Positions 8,016 through 15,667 of a stretch of DNA of 64,000 nt are shown here, one piece after another. The first letter of the stretch is position 1, and every line of letters begins with the position of its first letter. The DNA comes from Nodosilinea sp. PGN35 (GTDB lineage: Bacteria > Cyanobacteriota > Cyanobacteriia > Phormidesmidales > Phormidesmidaceae): contig NZ_JAQKQJ010000015.1 of NCBI RefSeq assembly GCF_029109325.1, positions 278,133 through 342,132 on the forward strand, written 5' to 3'. A program made the translations under genes and the position numbers. The notes under the pieces are model-generated. The model saw nothing but the letters and a program-made list of their open reading frames with translations. It had not been told where the DNA came from and did no database searches.

Positions 8016-8370
8016 AGGGGGTCAGGGTAACGGCTAGGCTAGGGCCACACTCCCGAACAGTGAAACCACGCCTGGCCATGGCGCAGTCGGTTTAATTTAT
8101 ACCAACTCCAGCGCCGATCAGCCGATTTCTTTTAGGCAATTTCAAAACTGGGTCAGCCGAGGGTGCCAAGACACCGGCCTTAAACTCGGCCTTGAACTGG
8201 GTCTTGCGCGTTAGCGTGCCGCCTGACCAAGGGTGACCTGGCCGGGCTGGGAGCCCCTTGTCTACTATATTAATGATCAATCGCGCCGATGGTACGCTGG
8301 AGCGATCGCCCCTTGGGGAATGGCCTCAGCCTTCGGTTTTGCCCCTTCTATGCCCTTCTATGGTTGCCCT
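8016..8370. other. Gene-free region upstream of DUF1574 and small membrane gene
   Basis: 355 bases between two divergent genes, so it must hold both promoters. A TATATT-like -10 candidate lies near 8264-8270 (CTACTATATTAATG). The tract 8140-8210 carries imperfect repeats (AACTGGGTC twice, AACTCGGCC) that may fold. A 62-codon minus-strand frame (8092-8280) has no recognisable similarity and I do not call it. Confidence 0.4.
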
Positions 8371-8604
8371 ATGAGCTCGTCGAGCCCCGCTGCTTCCGTT
8401 TCGGTCACTCGCAAATCCGCCGAGGTCGCCGTCGGCCTGCTGGTGCCCCCGGTTCTACTGGGTATTTTGGTGGCCCGCGCCCTGGCCGATGGCCTTACCC
8501 AGGCGGGGCTGGCCAGTGAGCAGATCTTCTCGGGCGATCGCCTACCCACCCTAAATATGCCGCCCGTTGCGGGCGATCGCGCTGGCGTCGAGCCAGAGAT
8601 TTAG
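8371..8604 (+). CDS. Small conserved cyanobacterial membrane protein
   Basis: 77-residue protein if started at ATG 8371; an upstream in-frame start at 8233 adds residues without similarity. It has one hydrophobic segment (VAVGLLVPPVLLGILVARAL, about residues 19-38), then a soluble tail with the block SEQIFSGDRLPTLNMP. The G-D-R-L-P-x-L block after a single TM helix is a pattern I recall from short cyanobacterial proteins of unknown function. It lies 177 bp upstream of ppc on the same strand; whether they are cotranscribed is unclear. Confidence 0.5.
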   Translation: MSSSSPAASVSVTRKSAEVAVGLLVPPVLLGILVARALADGLTQAGLASEQIFSGDRLPTLNMPPVAGDRAGVEPEI

Positions 8605-8781
8605 GCAGAGAAATCCAGGTGTCTAAGGCTGGGAAAAGGTTGTCAGGGCTGGGTTTGACGGTTTGACCAAGGACGGCTGGCGCTGTAACGTTTTCAATTT
8701 GTTCATCTAGATAAACTTCTTCCAGCCAGGGTAATCCTATAGAATTTTTGCGATATCCCCATTCTCTCTGCTTTTTTACCC

Positions 8782-11700
8782 ATGAGTTCAACGCTCCACT
8801 CCTCCGGGGATACCCGGCCCGCAGCTGAAGCCGACCTGCCTGCCGTTCCTGCTCCCATGGACGACCAGCCCTCCCGGCAAGATTTGCTGCTGCGCCACCG
8901 GCTGCGAGTGGTCGAAGATCTGTGGGAGAGCGTTTTAGAGCACGCCTGCGGCCCGGAGCTGCTAAAGCTGCTCCAGCAGCTGCGGCGCATGTGTTCCCCC
9001 GAGGGGCAGGCTCCCACCGCCGCCGAGGCGCGGGTCAAAGCCGTAGTCGAGGTGGTCGAAGCCCTCGACCTCGAAGATGCCATTCGGGCCTCGCGGGCCT
9101 TTGCCCTCTATTTTCAGCTGATCAACATTGTGGAGCAGCACTACGAGCAGCGGGGGCAGCAGCAGCAGTATCGCTCCGCCTACGAAACCTCAGAACTGGC
9201 CCAGCGGGTGGGCCAATCGATCTTTGGCAGCGATGGCGAGACGGGCAACCTCTTTCAGGCCGATCTGCTCACCCGCAGCATTGCCGATCTCTCCAGTAGC
9301 CGCAAAGAGGCGGGCACCTTCCACTGGCTGTTCCCTACCCTGAAGCGGCTCAACGTGCCCCCCCAGGTAATTCAAAACCTGATCGATCAGCTCGATGTGC
9401 GGCTGGTGTTTACCGCCCACCCCACCGAGATTGTGCGCCACACCATTCGCGACAAGCAGCGGCGCATCGCCAGCATTCTGCGCCAGATGGATCAAGCCGA
9501 AGAAAGCGCCCAGGGTCTGGGTCTGGCCTCCTCCTGGGAAATTGAAGAACTCAAGGAGCAGCTCACCGAGGAGATTCGCCTCTGGTGGCGCACCGACGAG
9601 CTGCACCAGTTTAAGCCCTCGGTGCTCGACGAGGTGGACTACACCCTGCACTACTTCAACGTGGTGCTGTTTGAGGCGCTGCCCCAGCTGTACCAGCGCT
9701 TTGACCGGGCGATCGCCACCACCTTTCCCGAGCTAGACCCGCCCCGCCACCGCTTCTGTCGGTTTGGCTCCTGGGTGGGGGCCGATCGCGACGGCAACCC
9801 CTCCGTCACCCCCGAAGTCACCTGGAAGACCGCCTGCTACCAGCGCAACCTGGTGCTCACCAAGTACATGGCCTCAGTCGATCGCCTGGTCGATCTGCTC
9901 AGCCTCTCCCTGCACTGGAGCGAGGTATTGCCCGAGCTGCTCGAGTCGCTGGAGCAAGACCAGGTGAAGATGGCCGACATCTACGACGAGCTGGCGATTC
10001 GCTACCGGCAAGAGCCCTACCGCCTCAAGCTGGCCTACATCAAGCAGCGGCTGAAGAACACCTGCGATCGCAGCCAGCGCCTCTACCACAGCGACCCCTT
10101 CGCTGACCACTCCAACGACCCCAGCGGCCTGCCCATCTACCGCTACGGCCACGAGTTTTTGGCCGAGCTGCGGCTAATTCAGCGCAATCTGGAGGCCACC
10201 GGCCTCAACTGCCAAGACCTCAACACCTTGATCTGCCAGGTCGAAATCTTTGGCTTTAACCTGGCCCAGCTCGACCTGCGCCAGGAGAGCACCCGCCACT
10301 CCGACGCCCTCGACGAGATCGCCCAGTACCTGCAAATTTTGCCCCAGCCCTACAGCGAGCTGCCCGAGGCCGACAAAATCGCCTGGCTGGTCAGCGAACT
10401 CACCACCCGCCGCCCCCTCACCCCCCGCGAGCTGCCCTTCTCCGACAAAACCCGCGAAACCATCGCCACCATGCACATGGTGCGCCAGCTCCACCAGGAG
10501 TTTGGCCCCGACATCTGCGGCAGCTATGTGATCAGCATGAGCCACACCGTCAGCGACCTGCTGGAGGTGCTGCTGCTGGCCAAAGAGGCGGGCCTCTACG
10601 ACCCCACCACCGAACTCAGCAGCCTTCAGCCCGTGCCGCTGTTTGAGACCGTCGAAGACCTCCAGCGCGCCCCGGCGGTAATGGAGGAGCTGTTTCAGCT
10701 GCCCCTCTACCGCAACCTGCTCGAAGGGCAGGCCAACCAGCCCGCTGACTCTGGCCCCGGCAGCGTGGCCGCTCCCCGCGCCGTGCCCCTGCAAGAGGTG
10801 ATGCTGGGCTACTCCGACAGCAACAAAGACTCCGGCTTTCTCAGCAGCAACTGGGAGATTCACAAAGCCCAGCAGGCCCTCCAGACCACCGCCGATCGCT
10901 ACGGGGTCTCCCTGCGCATCTTCCACGGGCGCGGCGGCTCGGTGGGGCGCGGCGGTGGCCCCGCCTACGAGGCGATTTTGGCCCAGCCGGGCCGCAGCAT
11001 TAAGGGCCGCATCAAAATCACCGAGCAGGGGGAGGTGCTGGCCTCCAAGTACAACCTCTCTGACCTGGCCCTCTACAACCTGGAGACCGTCACCACCGCC
11101 GTGATTCAGGCCAGCCTGCTGAGCAACAGCGTAGACGACATTCAGCCCTGGAAAGAAACCATGGAGGAGTTGGCTACCCGCTCCCGCAGCCACTACCGCC
11201 AGCTGATCTACGAAAATCCCGACCTGGTCAACTTCTTCCACCAGGTGACACCGATCCAGGAGATCAGCCAGCTCCAGATCAGCTCGCGTCCCTCGCGGCG
11301 CGGCGGCAAAAAAGATCTGGGCAGCCTGCGGGCCATTCCCTGGGTGTTTAGCTGGACCCAGGCCCGGTTTTTGCTGCCCTCCTGGTACGGCGTCGGCACC
11401 GCCCTGCAAGAGTTTCTCGACGAAGCCCCCGAAGAACACCTCAAGGTGCTGCGCTACTTCTACAGCAAGTGGCCCTTCTTTAAGATGGTGATCTCAAAAG
11501 TCGAGATGACCCTGGCCAAGGTCGATCTGCAAATTGCCGAGCACTACGTGCGCGAGCTGACCAGCCCCGACGACAAAGAGCGCTTCCTGAAGCTGTTTGA
11601 GTCGATTTCTGCCGAGTTTTACCTCACCCGCGACATGGTGCTGCGGATTACCGACTGCGATCGCCTGCTCGACGGCGACCCCGACTTGCAGCGATCGGTC

Positions 11701-11886
11701 TACCTGCGCAACGGCACCATCGTGCCCCTGGGCTTTTTGCAGGTGGCCCTGCTGAAGCGCCTGCGCCAGTACAAAGACCAGGCGGCGACGGGGGTAATTC
11801 GATCGCGCTACAGCCAGGGCGAGCTGCTGCGCGGCGCACTGCTCACCATTAATGGCATCGCAGCAGGGATGCGAAATACGGGTTGA
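8782..11886 (+). CDS. ppc: Phosphoenolpyruvate carboxylase
   Basis: 1034-residue enzyme (EC 4.1.1.31) that carboxylates PEP with bicarbonate to oxaloacetate, feeding the TCA branch and aspartate-family synthesis. Signature blocks are all present: FTAHPTE with catalytic His at 213, FGSWVGADRDGNPSVTP (about 328-344), FGFNLAQLDLRQES, MLGYSDSNKDSGF (from about 673), FHGRGGSVGRGGGP (from about 714), ITEQGEV and WVFSWTQARFLLPSWYG. The C terminus ends MRNTG, as in active PEPCs. The length fits cyanobacterial enzymes, which have a longer N terminus than E. coli. No Shine-Dalgarno is obvious before ATG 8782, but the region just downstream is the family start. Cytosolic homotetramer. Confidence 0.97.
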   Translation: MSSTLHSSGDTRPAAEADLPAVPAPMDDQPSRQDLLLRHRLRVVEDLWESVLEHACGPELLKLLQQLRRMCSPEGQAPTAAEARVKAVVEVVEALDLEDAIRASRAFALYFQLINIVEQHYEQRGQQQQYRSAYETSELAQRVGQSIFGSDGETGNLFQADLLTRSIADLSSSRKEAGTFHWLFPTLKRLNVPPQVIQNLIDQLDVRLVFTAHPTEIVRHTIRDKQRRIASILRQMDQAEESAQGLGLASSWEIEELKEQLTEEIRLWWRTDELHQFKPSVLDEVDYTLHYFNVVLFEALPQLYQRFDRAIATTFPELDPPRHRFCRFGSWVGADRDGNPSVTPEVTWKTACYQRNLVLTKYMASVDRLVDLLSLSLHWSEVLPELLESLEQDQVKMADIYDELAIRYRQEPYRLKLAYIKQRLKNTCDRSQRLYHSDPFADHSNDPSGLPIYRYGHEFLAELRLIQRNLEATGLNCQDLNTLICQVEIFGFNLAQLDLRQESTRHSDALDEIAQYLQILPQPYSELPEADKIAWLVSELTTRRPLTPRELPFSDKTRETIATMHMVRQLHQEFGPDICGSYVISMSHTVSDLLEVLLLAKEAGLYDPTTELSSLQPVPLFETVEDLQRAPAVMEELFQLPLYRNLLEGQANQPADSGPGSVAAPRAVPLQEVMLGYSDSNKDSGFLSSNWEIHKAQQALQTTADRYGVSLRIFHGRGGSVGRGGGPAYEAILAQPGRSIKGRIKITEQGEVLASKYNLSDLALYNLETVTTAVIQASLLSNSVDDIQPWKETMEELATRSRSHYRQLIYENPDLVNFFHQVTPIQEISQLQISSRPSRRGGKKDLGSLRAIPWVFSWTQARFLLPSWYGVGTALQEFLDEAPEEHLKVLRYFYSKWPFFKMVISKVEMTLAKVDLQIAEHYVRELTSPDDKERFLKLFESISAEFYLTRDMVLRITDCDRLLDGDPDLQRSVYLRNGTIVPLGFLQVALLKRLRQYKDQAATGVIRSRYSQGELLRGALLTINGIAAGMRNTG

Positions 11887-11899
11887 TGGTTAGTCTCAG

Positions 11900-12469
11900 C
11901 TAGTTGAGCTTTGCCTGTTGGGCAACCCGATAGGCAAGCTCGGCTTCCTGCCACATCTGCTCCGATTCGTCCTGGGCTTCCTGGGCCAGTTGCTCAAGGC
12001 TAGTGGCCATTTTCTGAGCCTCTTCCCCGAGCCGTTTAGCTCTCTCCAACTTGGTGCTGAATTCCTGGGAAGTTGTCTCAATTTCAGCGAACAAGTCCTT
12101 ATACTCCTCAGGCGGATTAGCAAGCCATGATTGGAAGTCTTGCGGATCCGATGCCAGAAGTTTGAGGGCTCTTTCCCACGATGTCCTGAAGCTAAAGTTA
12201 AGGGCATTTAGGGATGCGTACTTAGCTTTAAGCTGCTGGGTAGTAGAGACCTGAGCTATTGCATAGACCTCAGCCTTTAGCTTACTTAGAGTCTTGGGAT
12301 TGACTCGATCACTGACTGGTTTAGTCTCCAGAAAAGCGATCGCCTTCTGCCAAGATGCTTTGAGGCGAAGGTTGAGTTGAGCGATCGCCACGTATTTCGT
12401 TTTGAGCTGCTGAGTAGTGGTCACACCAGCTAACGCATAGGCTCTAGCCTTTAAATCGTTAATTCCCAT
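11900..12469 (-). CDS. Hypothetical protein with duplicated 55-residue unit and coiled coil
   Basis: 189 residues, not recognised. Residues 1-56 and 57-112 are clear tandem copies: both contain LKA..YA.A.V.TTQQLK.KY..(I/L)..LN...(K/R).SW..A. The copies are helical in character. The rest (about 115-189) is charged and helical (EEYKDLFAEIETTSQEF, then an E/A/Q-rich coiled coil). There is no signal peptide or TM segment, so it is probably cytosolic. Its start overlaps the end of the next upstream gene (12459-13226) by 11 bp, which indicates one operon and perhaps a complex. It converges on ppc with only 13 bp between them and no hairpin terminator. Confidence 0.7.
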   Translation of the reverse strand: MGINDLKARAYALAGVTTTQQLKTKYVAIAQLNLRLKASWQKAIAFLETKPVSDRVNPKTLSKLKAEVYAIAQVSTTQQLKAKYASLNALNFSFRTSWERALKLLASDPQDFQSWLANPPEEYKDLFAEIETTSQEFSTKLERAKRLGEEAQKMATSLEQLAQEAQDESEQMWQEAELAYRVAQQAKLN

Positions 12470-13226
12470 TGCGGCGAATTTCTACAATGCCCAGCTTGGT
12501 TTGCTTGCGGAGCTGAGATAGTTCTGATTTTAGCGCCTCGTTTTCGCTACAGAGCTGCTGGTTATAGTCTGTAACCCGAGCCAACTTTTGGCGCAGTTCT
12601 TCTGCTGCCGCCCGTGCTGCATCGCGCTCATTTCGAAAACGGTTGGTATGGGCAACGCGACCGCCAAGACGCTGGTTATTTTTGGCAAGTTCCTGCTTCC
12701 GCTTGGCGACTTTCTCAAATTCTTGCTTCAAAGTCTCAAATTCTTGAAGCAAGTCGCTGTAAGCTTTAGCTCGCTCGGCCTCGGCTCTAAAAGTCTCGTT
12801 TTCGGCTTCTAGAATAGAAATCCGATTTTGTAGCTTCTGAATATCTTGGTCTTTGCCAAAAATAATCTCCTGCAGCGCCCGGATTATTTTTTGTAGTCTG
12901 GTGTTTTCGTTGGCAAGGCCTTGGACTTCATTTTGAAGCTCTGCGATATGGCTATTGAGAAAGCCCGCCCGCCGTTGAAGTACCTGAGCTGTACACTGAT
13001 ACTTGATGACAGCAATGACTCGACTGCGTTCTAGCTCGTCTAGCTGCACTACTTCACGACTGACGCGGAGAGAATCGTAATTGGTGCAATCGTGGCGTAA
13101 GCGGTAGGTCTCGATATGGACAGGGGAAGAGACAATACTCAAGTTTTTGAGGCGTACTTTGCTGTGCCAGTAGTCAAAGATTTCTTTGGAATCGTTCATT
13201 ACGGCGATCGCGGCGTTGGTTGTCAT
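12459..13226 (-). CDS. Hypothetical coiled-coil protein
   Basis: 255 residues, not recognised. Residues about 1-85 form a compact, non-repetitive head (IFDYWHSKVRLKNLS, YRLRHDCTNYDSLRVSREVVQL). From about 85 to 240 the protein is one long heptad-rich coiled coil (LQNEVQGLANENTRLQKII, LEAENETFRAEAERAKAYSD and so on), ending in a basic tail. The arrangement suggests a rod with a globular N-terminal sensor or binding domain. It is the first gene of a two-gene operon with the duplicated-unit protein. Possible roles include a structural or filament-associated protein, but nothing in the sequence fixes this. Confidence 0.7.
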   Translation of the reverse strand: MTTNAAIAVMNDSKEIFDYWHSKVRLKNLSIVSSPVHIETYRLRHDCTNYDSLRVSREVVQLDELERSRVIAVIKYQCTAQVLQRRAGFLNSHIAELQNEVQGLANENTRLQKIIRALQEIIFGKDQDIQKLQNRISILEAENETFRAEAERAKAYSDLLQEFETLKQEFEKVAKRKQELAKNNQRLGGRVAHTNRFRNERDAARAAAEELRQKLARVTDYNQQLCSENEALKSELSQLRKQTKLGIVEIRRNGN

Positions 13227-13303
13227 CTAATTTAGCCTTAGAATACCCGTCTGCGGTGGAGTCTGAGGCTTTCCGTCCATTCCTTTACTCAATCTCTATA
13301 GAC

Positions 13304-13624
13304 TCAACAATCCGATAAGCCGCTGCGGTAAATAGAGATGCCTTTCTCGTCGATGTGCTGCTTCAGAGCCTCGCGGGTGATGGTGCTGTAGGCGACGAAG
13401 TCAAAGAAGTAGGGCAGGTAGGTGTTTTCTTCGATGTCAAACTTAAGCCGGGCCACCAGAGCTGAGTTCACCCCATCGCCCTTGATGGCAATATCCACAT
13501 CTGAAGCGGGTTTGTGGGTGCCGATCGCGCGCGAACCAAACAAAATCGCCTCTTCCACCTCGGGGTAGGCAGCGATGAACTGAATAATTTCCTCAAGCTG
13601 CTGATCCGACAATCCGTAACTCAT
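13304..13624 (-). CDS. MNT-type minimal nucleotidyltransferase
   Basis: 106-residue protein of the minimal nucleotidyltransferase (MntA-like) group. The active-site motif is complete: AILFGSRAIGTHKPASDVDIAI, i.e. G-S-x-A-x-G followed by D-x-D-I-A, with a further acidic strand at YFFDFVAY. In MntA/HepT toxin-antitoxin systems this protein AMPylates and silences a HEPN RNase. No HEPN gene is found on either side here: upstream is a beta-barrel-like gene on the other strand and downstream the coiled-coil operon. It may be solitary or act on a distant partner. Confidence 0.8.
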   Translation of the reverse strand: MSYGLSDQQLEEIIQFIAAYPEVEEAILFGSRAIGTHKPASDVDIAIKGDGVNSALVARLKFDIEENTYLPYFFDFVAYSTITREALKQHIDEKGISIYRSGLSDC

Positions 13625-13866
13625 TGTTTTGCACCTGCGATCGCCCTCCCCACCCTTGCCGCCGACGTCTCCCCCACAATCCTACCGGCTAGAAAAATTC
13701 GGTGTGTCGAAATCTGAGCCATGGAGTAAGCTTATCGGCAGACTAAGGGTATCAGGGCCAAAATCGCCCTACAGCGATGGGTTCAGGTCGGCATCGGTAA
13801 GCCCGCACAGTCAGCCAACACAAAATCGCCAAGACAAAATCGTTTGAAGGGTTGAGGAGTAACTCC

Positions 13867-14406
13867 ATGAAAAGCTTAGGGCGTTGGATGGGCCATGCGG
13901 CAGGGGCCGCCCTAGTGGCGACAGTAGCCACTGTTGCGGGGGCGGCGATCGCCCCAGAAGCCGCCGAGGCCCAGGTGGCCTACGGCAGCTATGTCGGTGT
14001 GGGTGCCGGTATTGGCGTCACCAACGACGCCGCCACGGGCCAGGGCAGCGGGGTACAGGGGGTGATTGCCGGACGCTACCGCCTGCTCCAGTACCCGGTT
14101 TCCCTGCGGGCTCAGGCGTTTCTCTTTGGCGGCGAGTTTGCCTTTGTGCCCACCGTTTCCTACGACGTGCCGCTGAGTTGGAACACCGATGTCTACGTGG
14201 GGGCAGGCGCGTCCTTTGTCGGCGGCGGCAACAACCCGTCCATTGTGGGCGACAAGACATCTTTTGTGCTGCAACCCGGCATCGACTACCTGTTTCCCAA
14301 CAGCAACCTGGTGGCCTTTGGCAACGCCATCTTTGCCTTCGATGCCTACCGTCAGGGCGGCAATATGGCGATCTCGGTGCAGGGCGGCGTCGGTATTCAG
14401 TTCTAG
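13867..14406 (+). CDS. Secreted beta-barrel-like outer membrane protein
   Basis: 179 residues from ATG 13867, which has AGGAGT at 13855-13860; the TTG at 13852 lies on top of this site. The N terminus is a signal peptide: basic start, long Ala-rich hydrophobic core, cleavage probably after AEA-Q near residue 32. The mature part alternates short beta strands with Gly-rich turns (YGSYVGVGAGIGV, LRAQAFLFGGEF, DVYVGAGASFVGGG, VQGGVGIQF) and ends in Phe, the usual last residue of outer membrane barrels. It is most likely a small porin-like or OmpA-like beta barrel. It is a single-gene unit with a good terminator at 14463-14500. Function unknown. Confidence 0.75.
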   Translation: MKSLGRWMGHAAGAALVATVATVAGAAIAPEAAEAQVAYGSYVGVGAGIGVTNDAATGQGSGVQGVIAGRYRLLQYPVSLRAQAFLFGGEFAFVPTVSYDVPLSWNTDVYVGAGASFVGGGNNPSIVGDKTSFVLQPGIDYLFPNSNLVAFGNAIFAFDAYRQGGNMAISVQGGVGIQF

Positions 14407-14828
14407 GAGCCGGGGCGATCGCCAACTACGTTTACTTTCAAGACGTTTACTTTCAAGACAAAGACCGTCCGTGGACACTGCTGCACCACGGACGGTTTTT
14501 GTTGTGGGTACAGGGTGGCCTGTTGTAGCAGCAGCTAGAAGCCCAGCTTATCAATCGGGTCAGATAATTCTGATGATGAACTTTAGTCGCGCACGGCCGC
14601 TGTCGCAAATCTAGATATATATTAAAAAATATCGTCAAAGACAAAAGCATAGACTTAAATCTATGCATCACTGTCTGCCGTTCGATTCTCAAGGTCGGGT
14701 TTGAGCGACCCAGTCTATCTGCTTAAGGCACTCTCCAGCCACAGGTGAATTTCTGACAGGTGTTTCCGTCATGGGCGGGCTTGGGCCTGCCACCGCCACC
14801 CACAACCGATCAGCATGGAGCGTACACC
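14407..14828. other. Gene-free region with direct repeat and hairpins
   Basis: After the barrel gene there is a 15-bp perfect direct repeat ACGTTTACTTTCAAG (14428-14442 and 14443-14457), then the terminator. At 14647-14666 GCATAGA/TCTATGC forms a 7-bp stem around CTTAAA. The 14-mer AGCATAGACTTAAA recurs at 15438-15451. No gene is apparent. Confidence 0.5.
14463..14500 (+). terminator. Rho-independent terminator after beta-barrel gene
   Basis: ACCGTCCGTGG (14463-14473) pairs with CCACGGACGGT (14486-14496), 11 bp with a 12-base loop, followed by a run of T. It lies 57 bases after the stop codon. Confidence 0.85.
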
Positions 14829-15074
14829 ATGAACAAGTTTGACTCAACCCAACTGCGAACCAGATTTGACAACACCAGTGAAGGCTGGCTAGTGCAGGTC
14901 TACAGCGGCGATCGCCGCCTGCTGTGCGTGCTAGAACCGTCCCACGCCTGGACTTTTTTGTTGGGCTGCGGGTTCGGCCTCCTACTGGCGGTGGGGTGGT
15001 TTAACCTCGCCACTGCCAGCGCATCCACAACCTATGGGCCGACTACAATTCCCCCCGAAATGTGGATTGATTAG
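14829..15074 (+). CDS. Small single-TM hypothetical protein
   Basis: 81 residues from ATG 14829; an upstream in-frame ATG (14760) adds residues without sense. The soluble N-terminal half (TRFDNTSEGWLVQVYSGDRRLLCVLEP) is followed by one hydrophobic helix (TFLLGCGFGLLLAVGWFNLA, about 43-62) and a short Ser/Thr-rich tail. I do not recognise the family. The two gene-free regions on either side share a 14-base motif. Confidence 0.45.
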   Translation: MNKFDSTQLRTRFDNTSEGWLVQVYSGDRRLLCVLEPSHAWTFLLGCGFGLLLAVGWFNLATASASTTYGPTTIPPEMWID

Positions 15075-15667
15075 CGCACGCCACATTCAAAACTTTCTCA
15101 TCAAACCGGATGTTCCCCAGGGGCAAGCCGGGTAACGCGTGGGGGCAACAGCCGTTTGCCCCCACCTCTGTTTTCGGTTGGTTGCCGGGCGAGCGCGATC
15201 GCAGCGCCGTCACCTTACTGACTACAGCCATGTAAGCGGCCCCTGCTTGCGACCGACCAGGGCAGGTCGCAGATGCGGTTACGGCCAGCGACGGGTGGCA
15301 TTGAGAAAACTCTGCCATCGCGATTTACATTAGCCATGCCCATGCCAGAAGCAATCAGTCAAAAGAAAAACTTATGAAATGAATTTGACATTGCGTTGCA
15401 AATCCATGCTGAGGAACGCAAAAATTCCATGGGTTTCAGCATAGACTTAAAAACATGGAGATTTAACTCTCTATAGACAAGGATCTATAGCAGGGCTGCC
15501 ATTTCGCAGTCCCTGCCAGTCCCAGTCAAAGAGCAGGAATCTCTGAAATCCCCTGTCGGCAGGTTTCCTCGTAACACCTGTGCTGTAGGGGTGAAGCGCT
15601 TCACCCCTACTTTCTCCAGCTGAACACAATAATCACCCCTGGTTAGAGGGGGCGGAAGGAGGTTGTA
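15075..15667. promoter_or_regulatory. 593-bp structured region upstream of sbtA
   Basis: No coding sequence is convincing. It holds an imperfect hairpin repeat at 15138-15164 (GTGGGGGCAA against TTTGCCCCCAC), TCCATG (from 15426) paired with a downstream CATGGA, CTATAGA/TCTATAG (15471-15477 and 15484-15490, six-base loop), and a 26-bp perfect palindrome at 15585-15610. Since sbtA is normally induced under low inorganic carbon by LysR-type regulators, the promoter and operators are expected here, but I cannot point to a specific site. Confidence 0.45.
15585..15610. repeat. 26-bp perfect palindrome upstream of sbtA
   Basis: GTAGGGGTGAAGC followed directly by its reverse complement. It begins GTAGGGG and ends CCCCTAC, the same ends as the GGGGCAAAC hairpin type at 2569, so it may belong to the same mobile palindrome family. 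It ends 57 bp before the sbtA start. Confidence 0.8.

Noticed and set aside
8092..8280. 62-codon minus-strand frame upstream of the DUF1574-like gene
   Set aside because: No similarity, no ribosome binding site that I can see, and imperfect repeats inside.
10174..11439. 421-codon open frame antisense to ppc
   Set aside because: It has no family similarity, is Gly/Val/Gln-rich in the way expected from the complement of GC-rich codons, and lies wholly inside a certain gene.
14680..14705. tRNA-like GTTCGATTC near 14688
   Set aside because: The flanking bases do not form a T-arm stem and no acceptor or anticodon arm can be built around it.
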